A program made the translations under genes and the position numbers. The notes below the pieces were generated by a model, which saw nothing but the letters and a program-made list of their open reading frames with translations, ran no database searches and was not told the origin of the DNA. From NCBI GenBank assembly GCA_051744845.1, contig JBNJDJ010000070.1:1-9543 (forward strand): a stretch of 9,543 nucleotides of DNA. The letters are read 5' to 3'. This document shows positions 1 to 5,590 of the stretch, one piece after another. The stretch comes from JBNJDJ01 sp051744845. GTDB lineage: Bacteria; Bacillota; Clostridia; Peptostreptococcales; Acidaminobacteraceae. Each line of letters begins with the position of its first letter. The first letter of the stretch is position 1.

Positions 1-109
1 TCAGTTACTTGTTGCTGTTGTTTTGTAAATACTTAAATACAAAATAATAGCTTTTTGTGCTGGAAATAACGATGCAATGTAGATGATTTATATTTAAGAA
101 TATAGGTAT
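1..109. other. Region upstream of the ABC importer, no confident gene
   Basis: No complete gene is visible. Two forward frames stay open from the left edge and could be the last codons of an upstream gene: one ends at a TAA at 26-28 (reads QLLVAVVL), another at a TAA at 45-47. Neither can be identified. Positions 17-27 and 38-48 can form an AT-rich stem (core TTTTGTA/TACAAAA) followed by TTTTT at 52-56, so this may be a weak terminator for that upstream gene. I found no convincing -35/-10 pair for the downstream operon. No T-box, SAM, lysine or other riboswitch core that I know is recognisable. Confidence 0.4.
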
Positions 110-137
110 GCGTTGGTTATTTAACCAACGCTTTTTT
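110..137 (+). terminator. Perfect hairpin plus U-run in front of the ABC operon (terminator or attenuator)
   Basis: GCGTTGGTTA (110-119) and TAACCAACGC (122-131) are exact reverse complements with a TT between them. Seven T residues follow (132-138). This is a textbook intrinsic terminator. It ends only about 13 nt before the AGGAGG of the binding-protein gene. It could end an upstream transcript, or act as an attenuator inside the leader of the importer operon. The sequence alone does not decide between these. Confidence 0.75.
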
Positions 138-150
138 TATTGGAAAAAAC

Positions 151-156
151 AGGAGG
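151..156 (+). promoter_or_regulatory. Ribosome binding site that fixes the start of the binding protein
   Basis: A full AGGAGG lies 5 nt before the ATG at 162. The same reading frame is open from an ATG at 108, but that start would place the terminator hairpin inside the coding region and add an unlikely Trp/Phe-rich leader. With 162 as the start, the protein begins MKK followed by a hydrophobic segment, as expected for an exported protein. Confidence 0.85.
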
Positions 157-161
157 ATATT

Positions 162-947
162 ATGAAAAAAGTAATTTTAAGTGTAGTTTTAATTGGAATA
201 ATTGGATTTGTTGGTTTAAGTATTGGTTTTAATTCAAAAGAAAGCGATGAAATAGTAGTAGGTATGAGTGGTGGATATAAACCATATACTTTTATGGATT
301 CTCAAGGTGAGTTAAAAGGGTTTGATGTAGATGTATGGAAAGAAATTGGAAAAAGAATGGATAAAAAGGTTTCTTTTCAAACATCAGATTTTAGTGGATT
401 ATTTGGTAAGTTAGATTCTAAAAAAATAAATACAATCGCTAATCAAATAACTATAACAGAAGATAGATTGGAAAAATATTATTTCACAGATCCATATGTA
501 TATTATGGAGCACAACTAATTGTAAATGAATCTAATGATGAAATTAAGGATTTAGAAAGTTTAAAAGGAAAAAAAGTTGGTGTTAGTTTAGGTTCAAATT
601 ATGAAAAGATGGTAAAAGAATTTGACAAGAAAAATGAAATTGAAGTTATTACTTATGAAAATTTTCAAGGATCATTACAAGATGTTTCTAACGGAAGAAT
701 TGATGCAGTTTTAAACGATAGATTAGCTGCTTTAACTTCAATTAAAGAATCAGGTTTAGATATAAAATTAGGTGGTGCGCCAGTTAAAGAGCTTCATAAT
801 GCTTTTCCATTTGTAAAAGAAGAAGTTAATAAAGAATTAATTAATGAGATAAATAAAGCTATCGAATCAATGTATAAAGATGGAACTATGGAAGAAATAT
901 CTTTAAAATGGTTTGAAGTAGATATAACGAAAAATATTGGTGAATAA
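162..947 (+). CDS. Polar amino acid (probably cystine) ABC transporter, substrate-binding protein
   Basis: A 261-residue extracytoplasmic solute-binding protein of family 3 (SBP_bac_3) that captures an amino acid and delivers it to the permease encoded next. Residues 1-3 are MKK, followed by a hydrophobic export segment (4-23). The mature part starts with the typical IVVGMSGGYKPYTF..DSQGELKGFDVDV, continues with FSGLFGKLDSKKINTIANQIT and PYVYYGAQLIV, and ends with the usual second lobe. The LDSkKIxTIANQ stretch resembles cystine-type binding proteins (TcyA/TcyJ group), so cystine is my best guess, though specificity cannot be read with certainty. Oddly for a Gram-positive binding protein, there is no lipobox cysteine: the sequence around the expected site is LSIGFNS (Phe23). 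It is the first gene of a three-gene operon, and its stop is 1 nt before the permease start. Confidence 0.88.
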   Translation: MKKVILSVVLIGIIGFVGLSIGFNSKESDEIVVGMSGGYKPYTFMDSQGELKGFDVDVWKEIGKRMDKKVSFQTSDFSGLFGKLDSKKINTIANQITITEDRLEKYYFTDPYVYYGAQLIVNESNDEIKDLESLKGKKVGVSLGSNYEKMVKEFDKKNEIEVITYENFQGSLQDVSNGRIDAVLNDRLAALTSIKESGLDIKLGGAPVKELHNAFPFVKEEVNKELINEINKAIESMYKDGTMEEISLKWFEVDITKNIGE

Positions 948-948
948 T

Positions 949-1614
949 ATGAATTTTAATATTAAATATTTTTTAAAAAGTTTTATTGTAATCGGCAAAG
1001 CTTTGCCGATTACTTTATCTGTTGCAATTATATCAATGTTATTTGGATTAGTTATAGGTTTAGTAGTAACATTTATTAGAAATAGTAAAATACCTATTGT
1101 TAAAAATATTTTTGAAACATATGTATCGTTTTTTAGAGGAACTCCTCTTATGGTACAGCTATTTATATTTTTCTATGGGTTACCACAAATATTGCCAGTT
1201 TTTTCAAAAATGAATGCATTTAGTGCTTCTATAATTGTAATGAGTATTAACGGAAGTGCATATATTTCAGAAATTATGAGATCATCAATTAATTCAATTA
1301 GTGATACTCAACTAGAAGCAGCTTTATCAATGGGGATGAGTGAATACCAAGCTATGGAAAGGATAGTTTTACCACAAGCTTTTAAGGTAGCTATTCCACC
1401 ACTTGGAAATACTTTTATTAATCTTATTCAAGGAACTTCCTTAACGTTTATGTTAGGACTAAAAGATATTATGGGAGTAGCTAAAATGACTGCAGCATCT
1501 AGTTATAGGTTTTTTGAAACATATATGGCAGTAGGTATTATTTATTGGATAGTTACACTTTTATCATCTAAAGCTACTAATTATCTAGAAAGGAAATTAA
1601 ATTATGGTAAATAA
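949..1614 (+). CDS. Polar amino acid (probably cystine) ABC transporter, permease
   Basis: A 221-residue membrane permease of the His/Glu/Gln/Arg transporter class (HisM/TcyB-like, BPD_transp_1). It forms the channel with the ATPase encoded next. Visible hallmarks are a first membrane segment at about 20-43, the FRGTPLMVQLF motif at 62-72, and the EAA loop, with EAA at 123-125, Gly129 and the ILP-type ending at about 139-142 that docks on the ATPase. The ATG at 949 is chosen because it follows the binding-protein stop by 1 nt and has a modest GGTGA in front; an in-frame TTG/GTG a few codons earlier is less likely. The reading frame overlaps the ATPase start by 11 nt, indicating translational coupling. 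Codons 14-22 carry a 26-nt perfect palindrome. Confidence 0.92.
   Translation: MNFNIKYFLKSFIVIGKALPITLSVAIISMLFGLVIGLVVTFIRNSKIPIVKNIFETYVSFFRGTPLMVQLFIFFYGLPQILPVFSKMNAFSASIIVMSINGSAYISEIMRSSINSISDTQLEAALSMGMSEYQAMERIVLPQAFKVAIPPLGNTFINLIQGTSLTFMLGLKDIMGVAKMTAASSYRFFETYMAVGIIYWIVTLLSSKATNYLERKLNYGK
988..1013. repeat. 26-nt perfect palindrome inside the permease gene
   Basis: Two 13-nt arms, GTAATCGGCAAAG (988-1000) and CTTTGCCGATTAC (1001-1013), are exact reverse complements with no spacer. In RNA this would fold into a stable stem of about 11 bp, unusually GC-rich for this DNA. It lies 40 nt into the permease gene, just after the binding-protein gene, and encodes permease residues 14-22 (VIGKALPIT). 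It has no clean U-run after it, so it is not a standard terminator. A role in protecting the 3' end of the binding-protein message or damping permease translation is inference. Confidence 0.6.
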
Positions 1615-2350
1615 AAAGATTTTAGAGATTAATAATTTATATAAAAGTTATGGAGAGTTAGAGGTTTTAAATGATTTTAATTTCTCTATAAAAGAGAATG
1701 AAATTATATCTATTATAGGACCTTCTGGTTCAGGTAAATCAACATTTTTAAGAACTATTAATTTTTTAGAAAAAGTAAATCAAGGAAATATGATTTTTAA
1801 AGATAAAGAATTTAATATGGCTAATATTTCTAAAAAAGAAATTTTAGATATTAGAAAAGAGATAAATATGGTTTTTCAGCATTATAATTTATTTAATAAT
1901 AAAACTGCCTTGGAAAATATAACTGAAAGTTTAAAAGTTGTTCACAAAAAAAACAAAAAAGAAGCAAGAAAAAAAGCTAAAGAATATTTAAAATTAGTAA
2001 ATTTAGAGTCTAAGGAAAATAAATATCCTAATCAGCTTTCAGGTGGTCAAAAACAAAGAATAGGGATAGCGAGAGCATTAGCTGTAAATCCTGCCATTAT
2101 TCTTTTAGATGAGCCCACTTCAGCTTTAGATCCTGAGTGGGTAGGAGAAGTTTCAGAAATAATTAAATTAATGGCTAAAAGAAATTCTACTATGATTATA
2201 GTAACTCATGAAATGTCATTAGCTAAAGCTATTTCAGATAAAGTTATTTTTATGGATGAAGGAGAAATTGTAAAAATAGGTAGTTCAGATGAAATTTTTA
2301 AAAGCTCTAAAAACAAAAGATTAAATCAATTTTTGAAAAATTTTAAATAG
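1604..2350 (+). CDS. Polar amino acid (probably cystine) ABC transporter, ATP-binding protein
   Basis: A 248-residue cytoplasmic ATPase that powers the importer formed with the two preceding genes. All nucleotide-binding motifs are present in order: Walker A GPSGSGKST (39-47), Q-loop VFQHYNLF (90-97), signature LSGGQKQR (145-152), Walker B IILLDEPTSALD (165-176), and the switch histidine in VTHEMS (His202). Length and motif spacing match the GlnQ/TcyC class of amino acid ABC ATPases. The start ATG overlaps the permease end by 11 nt and has GAAAGGAAA about 8 nt upstream. Family assignment is firm; substrate specificity is inherited from the binding protein and is only a guess. No strong terminator follows, so some read-through into the next cassette is possible. 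Confidence 0.93.
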   Translation: MVNKKILEINNLYKSYGELEVLNDFNFSIKENEIISIIGPSGSGKSTFLRTINFLEKVNQGNMIFKDKEFNMANISKKEILDIRKEINMVFQHYNLFNNKTALENITESLKVVHKKNKKEARKKAKEYLKLVNLESKENKYPNQLSGGQKQRIGIARALAVNPAIILLDEPTSALDPEWVGEVSEIIKLMAKRNSTMIIVTHEMSLAKAISDKVIFMDEGEIVKIGSSDEIFKSSKNKRLNQFLKNFK

Positions 2351-2376
2351 TTCCTTATTATAAGTAGAGCTAAAAA

Positions 2377-2405
2377 TTGAATTTTCAAATAAATAATCAT
2401 ATAAT
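2377..2405 (+). promoter_or_regulatory. Sigma-A-type promoter for the selenoprotein/DsrE cassette
   Basis: TTGAAT (2377-2382) is followed after exactly 17 nt by a consensus TATAAT (2400-2405). Transcription would start near 2412, giving a leader of about 54 nt before the ATG at 2466. The leader contains a small TGAG-TTG-CTCA hairpin (2437-2447) and ends in a strong GGGAGGAG. I see no operator that I can name. Confidence 0.7.
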
Positions 2406-2465
2406 CATTTTAAGATGATAATTGAAAAAAATTTAATGAGTTGCTCAAAGTAGGGAGGAGTAGAA

Positions 2466-2990
2466 ATGTCTTGGATTAAAGAGATTGAAGTCGATGAGGC
2501 AAAGGGTAAACTAAAAAAAGTTTATGATAGAATTTTAAAAAGAACAGATAAAGTAGGAAATATTTTAAAAGTACACAGTTTAAATCCTGATATTTTAGAA
2601 GCACATTTAAGTTTGTATGAAAAGATTATGTTTGGAGACTCAAACTTATCGCGTGCTCAAAGAGAAATGATTGCTGTAGTTGTTTCAACTACTAATTCGT
2701 GTGATTACTGAGAAGAACAACACGGAGAGGCTCTTCGTGAAGAATCAGAAGATGAATTAATGACACAAATAAGAAAAAATTATAAAACAGCAGATATTAC
2801 AAAAAAAGAAAAAATTATGTTAAAATATGCAGAAAAGTTAACAAAAGAATCTTATAATATGATTGAAAGAGATATTGAGAATTTAAGGTCTGCAGGGTAT
2901 TCTGATCGTGAAATTTTTGATATTAATCAAGTATGTGCTTATTTTAATTATGTTAATCGTATTGCAGATGGATTAGGAGTTGAGTTGTAG
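2466..2990 (+). CDS. AhpD-like peroxidase-related selenoprotein with in-frame UGA (Sec82)
   Basis: One 174-residue protein is read here, with the TGA at 2709-2711 decoded as selenocysteine. Upstream of it the reading frame gives 81 residues ending NSCDY; downstream, without any shift, it continues EEQHGEAL and runs to a TAG at 2988-2990. The whole matches the carboxymuconolactone decarboxylase/AhpD superfamily, uncharacterised peroxidase-related group (SWIKEIEVDEAKGKLKKVYD start, LSRAQREMIAVVVSTTNSC core). Glu67, Cys79, Sec82 and His86 have the same spacing as Glu118, Cys130, Cys133 and His137 of mycobacterial AhpD, so the UGA replaces the peroxidatic Cys of the CxxC. The likely role is thiol-dependent reduction of peroxides or a related redox reaction in the cytoplasm; the natural substrate is unknown. 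The start is supported by GGGAGGAG 6 nt upstream. A SECIS-like hairpin follows the UGA. Ordinary annotation would split this into two fragments (2466-2711 and 2760-2990). Confidence 0.87.
2712..2739 (+). promoter_or_regulatory. Putative bacterial SECIS element in the coding region
   Basis: Immediately after the UGA, CACGGAGA (2721-2728) pairs over 8 bp (one G-U) with TCTTCGTG (2732-2739), leaving a GGC apical loop at 2729-2731. The loop begins 17 nt after the UGA and opens with G residues. Both properties fit what is known of bacterial SECIS hairpins recognised by SelB (loop roughly 16-37 nt downstream, G early in the loop). The spacing and stem are read directly; the function is inferred. 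A competing pairing of GAAGA (2712-2716) with TCTTC (2732-2736) is possible but leaves a long loop. Confidence 0.65.
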
Positions 2991-3008
2991 AAAAAGGAAG
3001 GTTTGATT

Positions 3009-3356
3009 ATGACTAAAAAAGATGACCATTTAGTTGTATTATGGACAAGTGGAGACATTGAAGTAGCTAAAAGTATGGTTTTTATGTATACTCTAAATGC
3101 AAAAATTCATAAATGGTGGAAAAATATAACATTTATTGTTTGGGGGCCATCATCAAAATTATTAAGTGAAAATAAAGATTTACAAAAACAAATTGAGAAA
3201 TTTATTGAAAATGATATTGAGGTTTTAGCTTGTAAAGCATGTGCAGATGAGTACGGTGTATCAAAGAAATTGTCTGATTTAAGTATTGATGTAAAATATA
3301 TGGGAAAACCATTAACAGATTATGTCAAAGGAAATTACAAAGTAATGACATTTTAA
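3009..3356 (+). CDS. DsrE-family small protein with CxxC motif
   Basis: A 115-residue protein of the DsrE/DsrF-like fold. It is recognisable from VLWTSGDIEVAKSMVFMYTL (10-29), FIVWGPSSKLL (42-52), the cysteine motif ACKACADEYGV (Cys75 and Cys78) and the ending KYMGKPLTDYVKGNYKVMTF. DsrE relatives handle sulfur or thiol chemistry; this subgroup has no established reaction. AAGGAAGG (about 2995-3001) points to the ATG at 3009 rather than the in-frame TTG at 3003. It starts 18 nt after the selenoprotein stop with no promoter or terminator between, so the two are almost certainly co-transcribed. The paired cysteines suggest a thiol partner for the selenoprotein, which is inference. The protein ends at a TAA just before a strong terminator. 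Confidence 0.88.
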   Translation: MTKKDDHLVVLWTSGDIEVAKSMVFMYTLNAKIHKWWKNITFIVWGPSSKLLSENKDLQKQIEKFIENDIEVLACKACADEYGVSKKLSDLSIDVKYMGKPLTDYVKGNYKVMTF

Positions 3357-3374
3357 TTGTAATTTTAAACAATT

Positions 3375-3415
3375 AAAATAGCTAATCATAATATATATTA
3401 TGATTAGCTGTTTTT
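3375..3415. terminator. Bidirectional terminator between convergent operons
   Basis: Positions 3380-3394 and 3395-3409 form a perfect 30-nt palindrome (arm AGCTAATCATAATAT). AAAAT on the left (3375-3379) and GTTTT on the right (3410-3414) can extend the stem. On the plus strand the hairpin is followed by TTTTT, ending the DsrE transcript. On the minus strand the stem is followed by ATTTTAATT, ending the alcohol dehydrogenase transcript, whose stop codon is at 3421. Confidence 0.85.
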
Positions 3416-3420
3416 AGCTT

Positions 3421-4521
3421 TTAAAATAAATTTTTATAAATAGATTCAAAGTCATCGACATTAAGTTTGCAGTAGTTATTTTTAAGTAATCTAGTTTGAG
3501 TTTTTTTAACTAGTTTAGAAAAAGATTTTATTTCTTCTCTAGTCATTCCATATTCTCTTAAGGGTTTTCTTTCTATTAAATTAATTATTAAATTATTTAA
3601 ACTTACAATTCCTTTATCAGTTTTTAAGATGGAATTAATTATTTTTTCTAATTCTAAGATCTTTCCATCTGGTTTAATAGATTTATATTTTTTTAAAACT
3701 TCATTTAAAAATAAAAAATTACTTTCACCATGAGGTACATGATATTTACCACCTAATGGATAACTAAGTGCATGTACAGCTCCTACTCCAGCATTACCAA
3801 ATGCTAATCCAGCTAAATTACTAGCTTTTAGCATTTTTTTAGTTTGGAGATTATTTTTATCTTCAATTAAATCTTTATATATTTCTATAATCATTTTTAT
3901 AGATTTTTTTGCTAAAATATCTGAATAAGTACTTGAGTTTGAAGATAAAAATCCTTCTATACTATGAATTAATGCATCAATTGAACTATGCATATATATT
4001 TTATAAGGGATGTTTTTTAAAAGTTCAGGTATTAAAACAGCCTTTTCAGGATATAAATAGTTATGACTTAATCCAACTTTTGTTTCTTTAATTGAATCAT
4101 AACAAATAGAAATATTGGTAACTTCACTACCAGTACCACAAGTTGTAGGAATTGCAATTAAAGAATGATTTTTTTGAATATGCATTTTATTATGAAAATA
4201 TAGGAGGCAATCATCAGTAGGCTTTAAAGTTAAAATTTTAGCTATATCTATAACACTTCCTCCACCTATAGCAATTATTTGATTAAATTGTATTTTTTTA
4301 ATTTCTTCAAAAATTTTATCAATCTTTGTATTACTAGGTTCTCCTTTACCGAATTTATTGTGAGTTATAACTTTTCCTTTGAAATCAATATGTTTTAAAA
4401 AATTATTTTCAATTCTTTTAGATGTAAAAATCAAGTCATTATTTTGAAAATCATTGTTTTTAAAAAATTCATTTAAAGTATCAAATTCGCTTATACTACC
4501 AAAATATTTAAATAAATCCAT
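3421..4521 (-). CDS. 4hbD: Iron-containing alcohol dehydrogenase, probable 4-hydroxybutyrate dehydrogenase
   Basis: A 366-residue group III (iron-dependent) alcohol dehydrogenase. Nearly every block resembles the Clostridium kluyveri 4-hydroxybutyrate dehydrogenase as I remember it (371 residues), an enzyme interconverting succinate semialdehyde and 4-hydroxybutyrate with NAD(H). Seen here are GEPS (60-63), the dinucleotide motif IAIGGGSVIDIAKIL (83-97), IPTTCGTGSEVTN (124-136), the metal ligands Asp182, His186, His250 and His264, GNAGVGAVHALSYPLGG (242-258), HVPHGE, and RKPLREYGM near the C-terminus. AAAGGAGTG lies about 5 nt before the ATG. The gene begins 16 nt after the phosphate permease stop, so it looks like the last gene of that operon. 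The usual partners of 4-hydroxybutyrate metabolism (CoA transferase, dehydratase, succinate semialdehyde dehydrogenase) are absent here. Substrate assignment is by memory of the family, not by a search. Confidence 0.8.
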   Translation of the reverse strand: MDLFKYFGSISEFDTLNEFFKNNDFQNNDLIFTSKRIENNFLKHIDFKGKVITHNKFGKGEPSNTKIDKIFEEIKKIQFNQIIAIGGGSVIDIAKILTLKPTDDCLLYFHNKMHIQKNHSLIAIPTTCGTGSEVTNISICYDSIKETKVGLSHNYLYPEKAVLIPELLKNIPYKIYMHSSIDALIHSIEGFLSSNSSTYSDILAKKSIKMIIEIYKDLIEDKNNLQTKKMLKASNLAGLAFGNAGVGAVHALSYPLGGKYHVPHGESNFLFLNEVLKKYKSIKPDGKILELEKIINSILKTDKGIVSLNNLIINLIERKPLREYGMTREEIKSFSKLVKKTQTRLLKNNYCKLNVDDFESIYKNLF

Positions 4522-4537
4522 AATTCACTCCTTTAAT

Positions 4538-5581
4538 TTAAAAGACTTTTTGTAAAAATACATTTTCCATAAAAAATAAAAATATATAAGATATTATGAC
4601 AGAACTAATTGGTGTTAAAATCCATCCAATAACAATTTGCTTAATTTTTTTAAGGTTAATATTTCTATCACCTTTAGCTAAACCTATACCTATAATAGCT
4701 CCTACAACAGCTTGAGAAGATGATACAGGTACTAGTGGGAACGAAGGTAGATTTAGACTTATTAAAAAGTTTTGCAAGTTTTTAGATGCAAAAACAAATA
4801 AAACTAATGAAGAAGCTAATACAACTATTAAAGCAGTAAATGGAGAAAGTTTATATATACTACTACCTACTGTTTTCATTACATTTTTTGAATATGTAAT
4901 AATACCTACTGCAATAGAAATAGCTCCTATAAGAAATATAACTTGAGTTTGGTTAATAGTAAATAATCCAAAACTTAAAGGAGAAATATTAAAGGAATTT
5001 GTAAAAACGCCCATAACATTAGCAATATTATTAGCTCCTAAAGAATAGGCACCAAAAGCTCCTACTAAAATTAAACCATATCTTATATAGATATGTTTCA
5101 TAAATAGATTTAATTTTATTTGTTTAGCTCTTTTTTTAATAAGTTTATATATTAAAATAGAAAAAAAAGCAGATAACAAAGGGCAAATTATCCAAGTAGA
5201 TACAATTTTTGTAAGTGTTTCAATATTTGTAGGATTTTTAGAAAAAAGATTCCATCCGATAATAGCTCCTACTATTGATTGAGAAGTAGATACAGGAAGA
5301 CCGTATTTGGTCATAAAACTTACAGTAAGTCCTGCAGCTAAAGCAACAGTAAATGCTCCAGGAAGTTTTGTTATTGATCCAAGTTTTCCTAAAGTATGGC
5401 TTGCTCCAGCTCCACTTATAACTGCACCTAATATAATAAAAATTGACATAATAATTGCTGCTGTTTTAAATTTAATAACTTTAGATCCAACTGCAGTTCC
5501 AAATAAGTTAGCTGCATCATTAGCACCTAAAGACCATCCTAAAAATAATCCACTAGTAATAAATAAAATTGATATGTCCAT
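4538..5581 (-). CDS. pit: PiT-family inorganic phosphate permease
   Basis: A 347-residue, highly hydrophobic inner-membrane transporter of the PiT family, which carries inorganic phosphate with a cation. The family's inverted internal duplication is visible. The first half has GANDAANLFGTAVGS (19-33) and PVSTSQSIVGAIIG (96-109); the second half has GANNIANVMG (182-191) and PVSSSQAVVGAIIG (285-298). The second signature has Asn where the usual motif has Asp. Length is close to the short Bacillus type. The related sulfate permease CysP belongs to the same family, so sulfate cannot be fully excluded, but the preceding DUF47 partner argues for phosphate. The start ATG is preceded by AAGGTGG, which overlaps the end of the DUF47 gene; the gap between the genes is 9 nt. 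Confidence 0.9.
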   Translation of the reverse strand: MDISILFITSGLFLGWSLGANDAANLFGTAVGSKVIKFKTAAIIMSIFIILGAVISGAGASHTLGKLGSITKLPGAFTVALAAGLTVSFMTKYGLPVSTSQSIVGAIIGWNLFSKNPTNIETLTKIVSTWIICPLLSAFFSILIYKLIKKRAKQIKLNLFMKHIYIRYGLILVGAFGAYSLGANNIANVMGVFTNSFNISPLSFGLFTINQTQVIFLIGAISIAVGIITYSKNVMKTVGSSIYKLSPFTALIVVLASSLVLFVFASKNLQNFLISLNLPSFPLVPVSSSQAVVGAIIGIGLAKGDRNINLKKIKQIVIGWILTPISSVIISYIFLFFMENVFLQKVF

Positions 5582-5590
5582 TATACCACC

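Noticed and set aside
108..161. N-terminal extension of the binding protein from an ATG at 108
   Set aside because: It would run through the terminator hairpin, has no RBS, and gives an atypical leader. The ATG at 162 has a full AGGAGG.
1..161. T-box or SAM/lysine riboswitch upstream of the importer
   Set aside because: None of the conserved cores I know (T-box GGGTGG-N-ACC, SAM-I or lysine core) could be found. Only the terminator hairpin is clear.
2709..2711. UGA decoded as tryptophan (alternative genetic code)
   Set aside because: Trp is encoded by TGG throughout the window, and the family has Cys, not Trp, at this position.
2466..2990. Two separate small genes, or a pseudogene broken by a nonsense mutation
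   Set aside because: The second part has no RBS before its first ATG (2760). The frame and the homology continue across the TGA, which falls precisely on the catalytic Cys position with a SECIS-like stem after it.
3909..4091. 60-codon plus-strand open frame antisense to the dehydrogenase gene
   Set aside because: Chance open frame opposite conserved metal-binding coding sequence.
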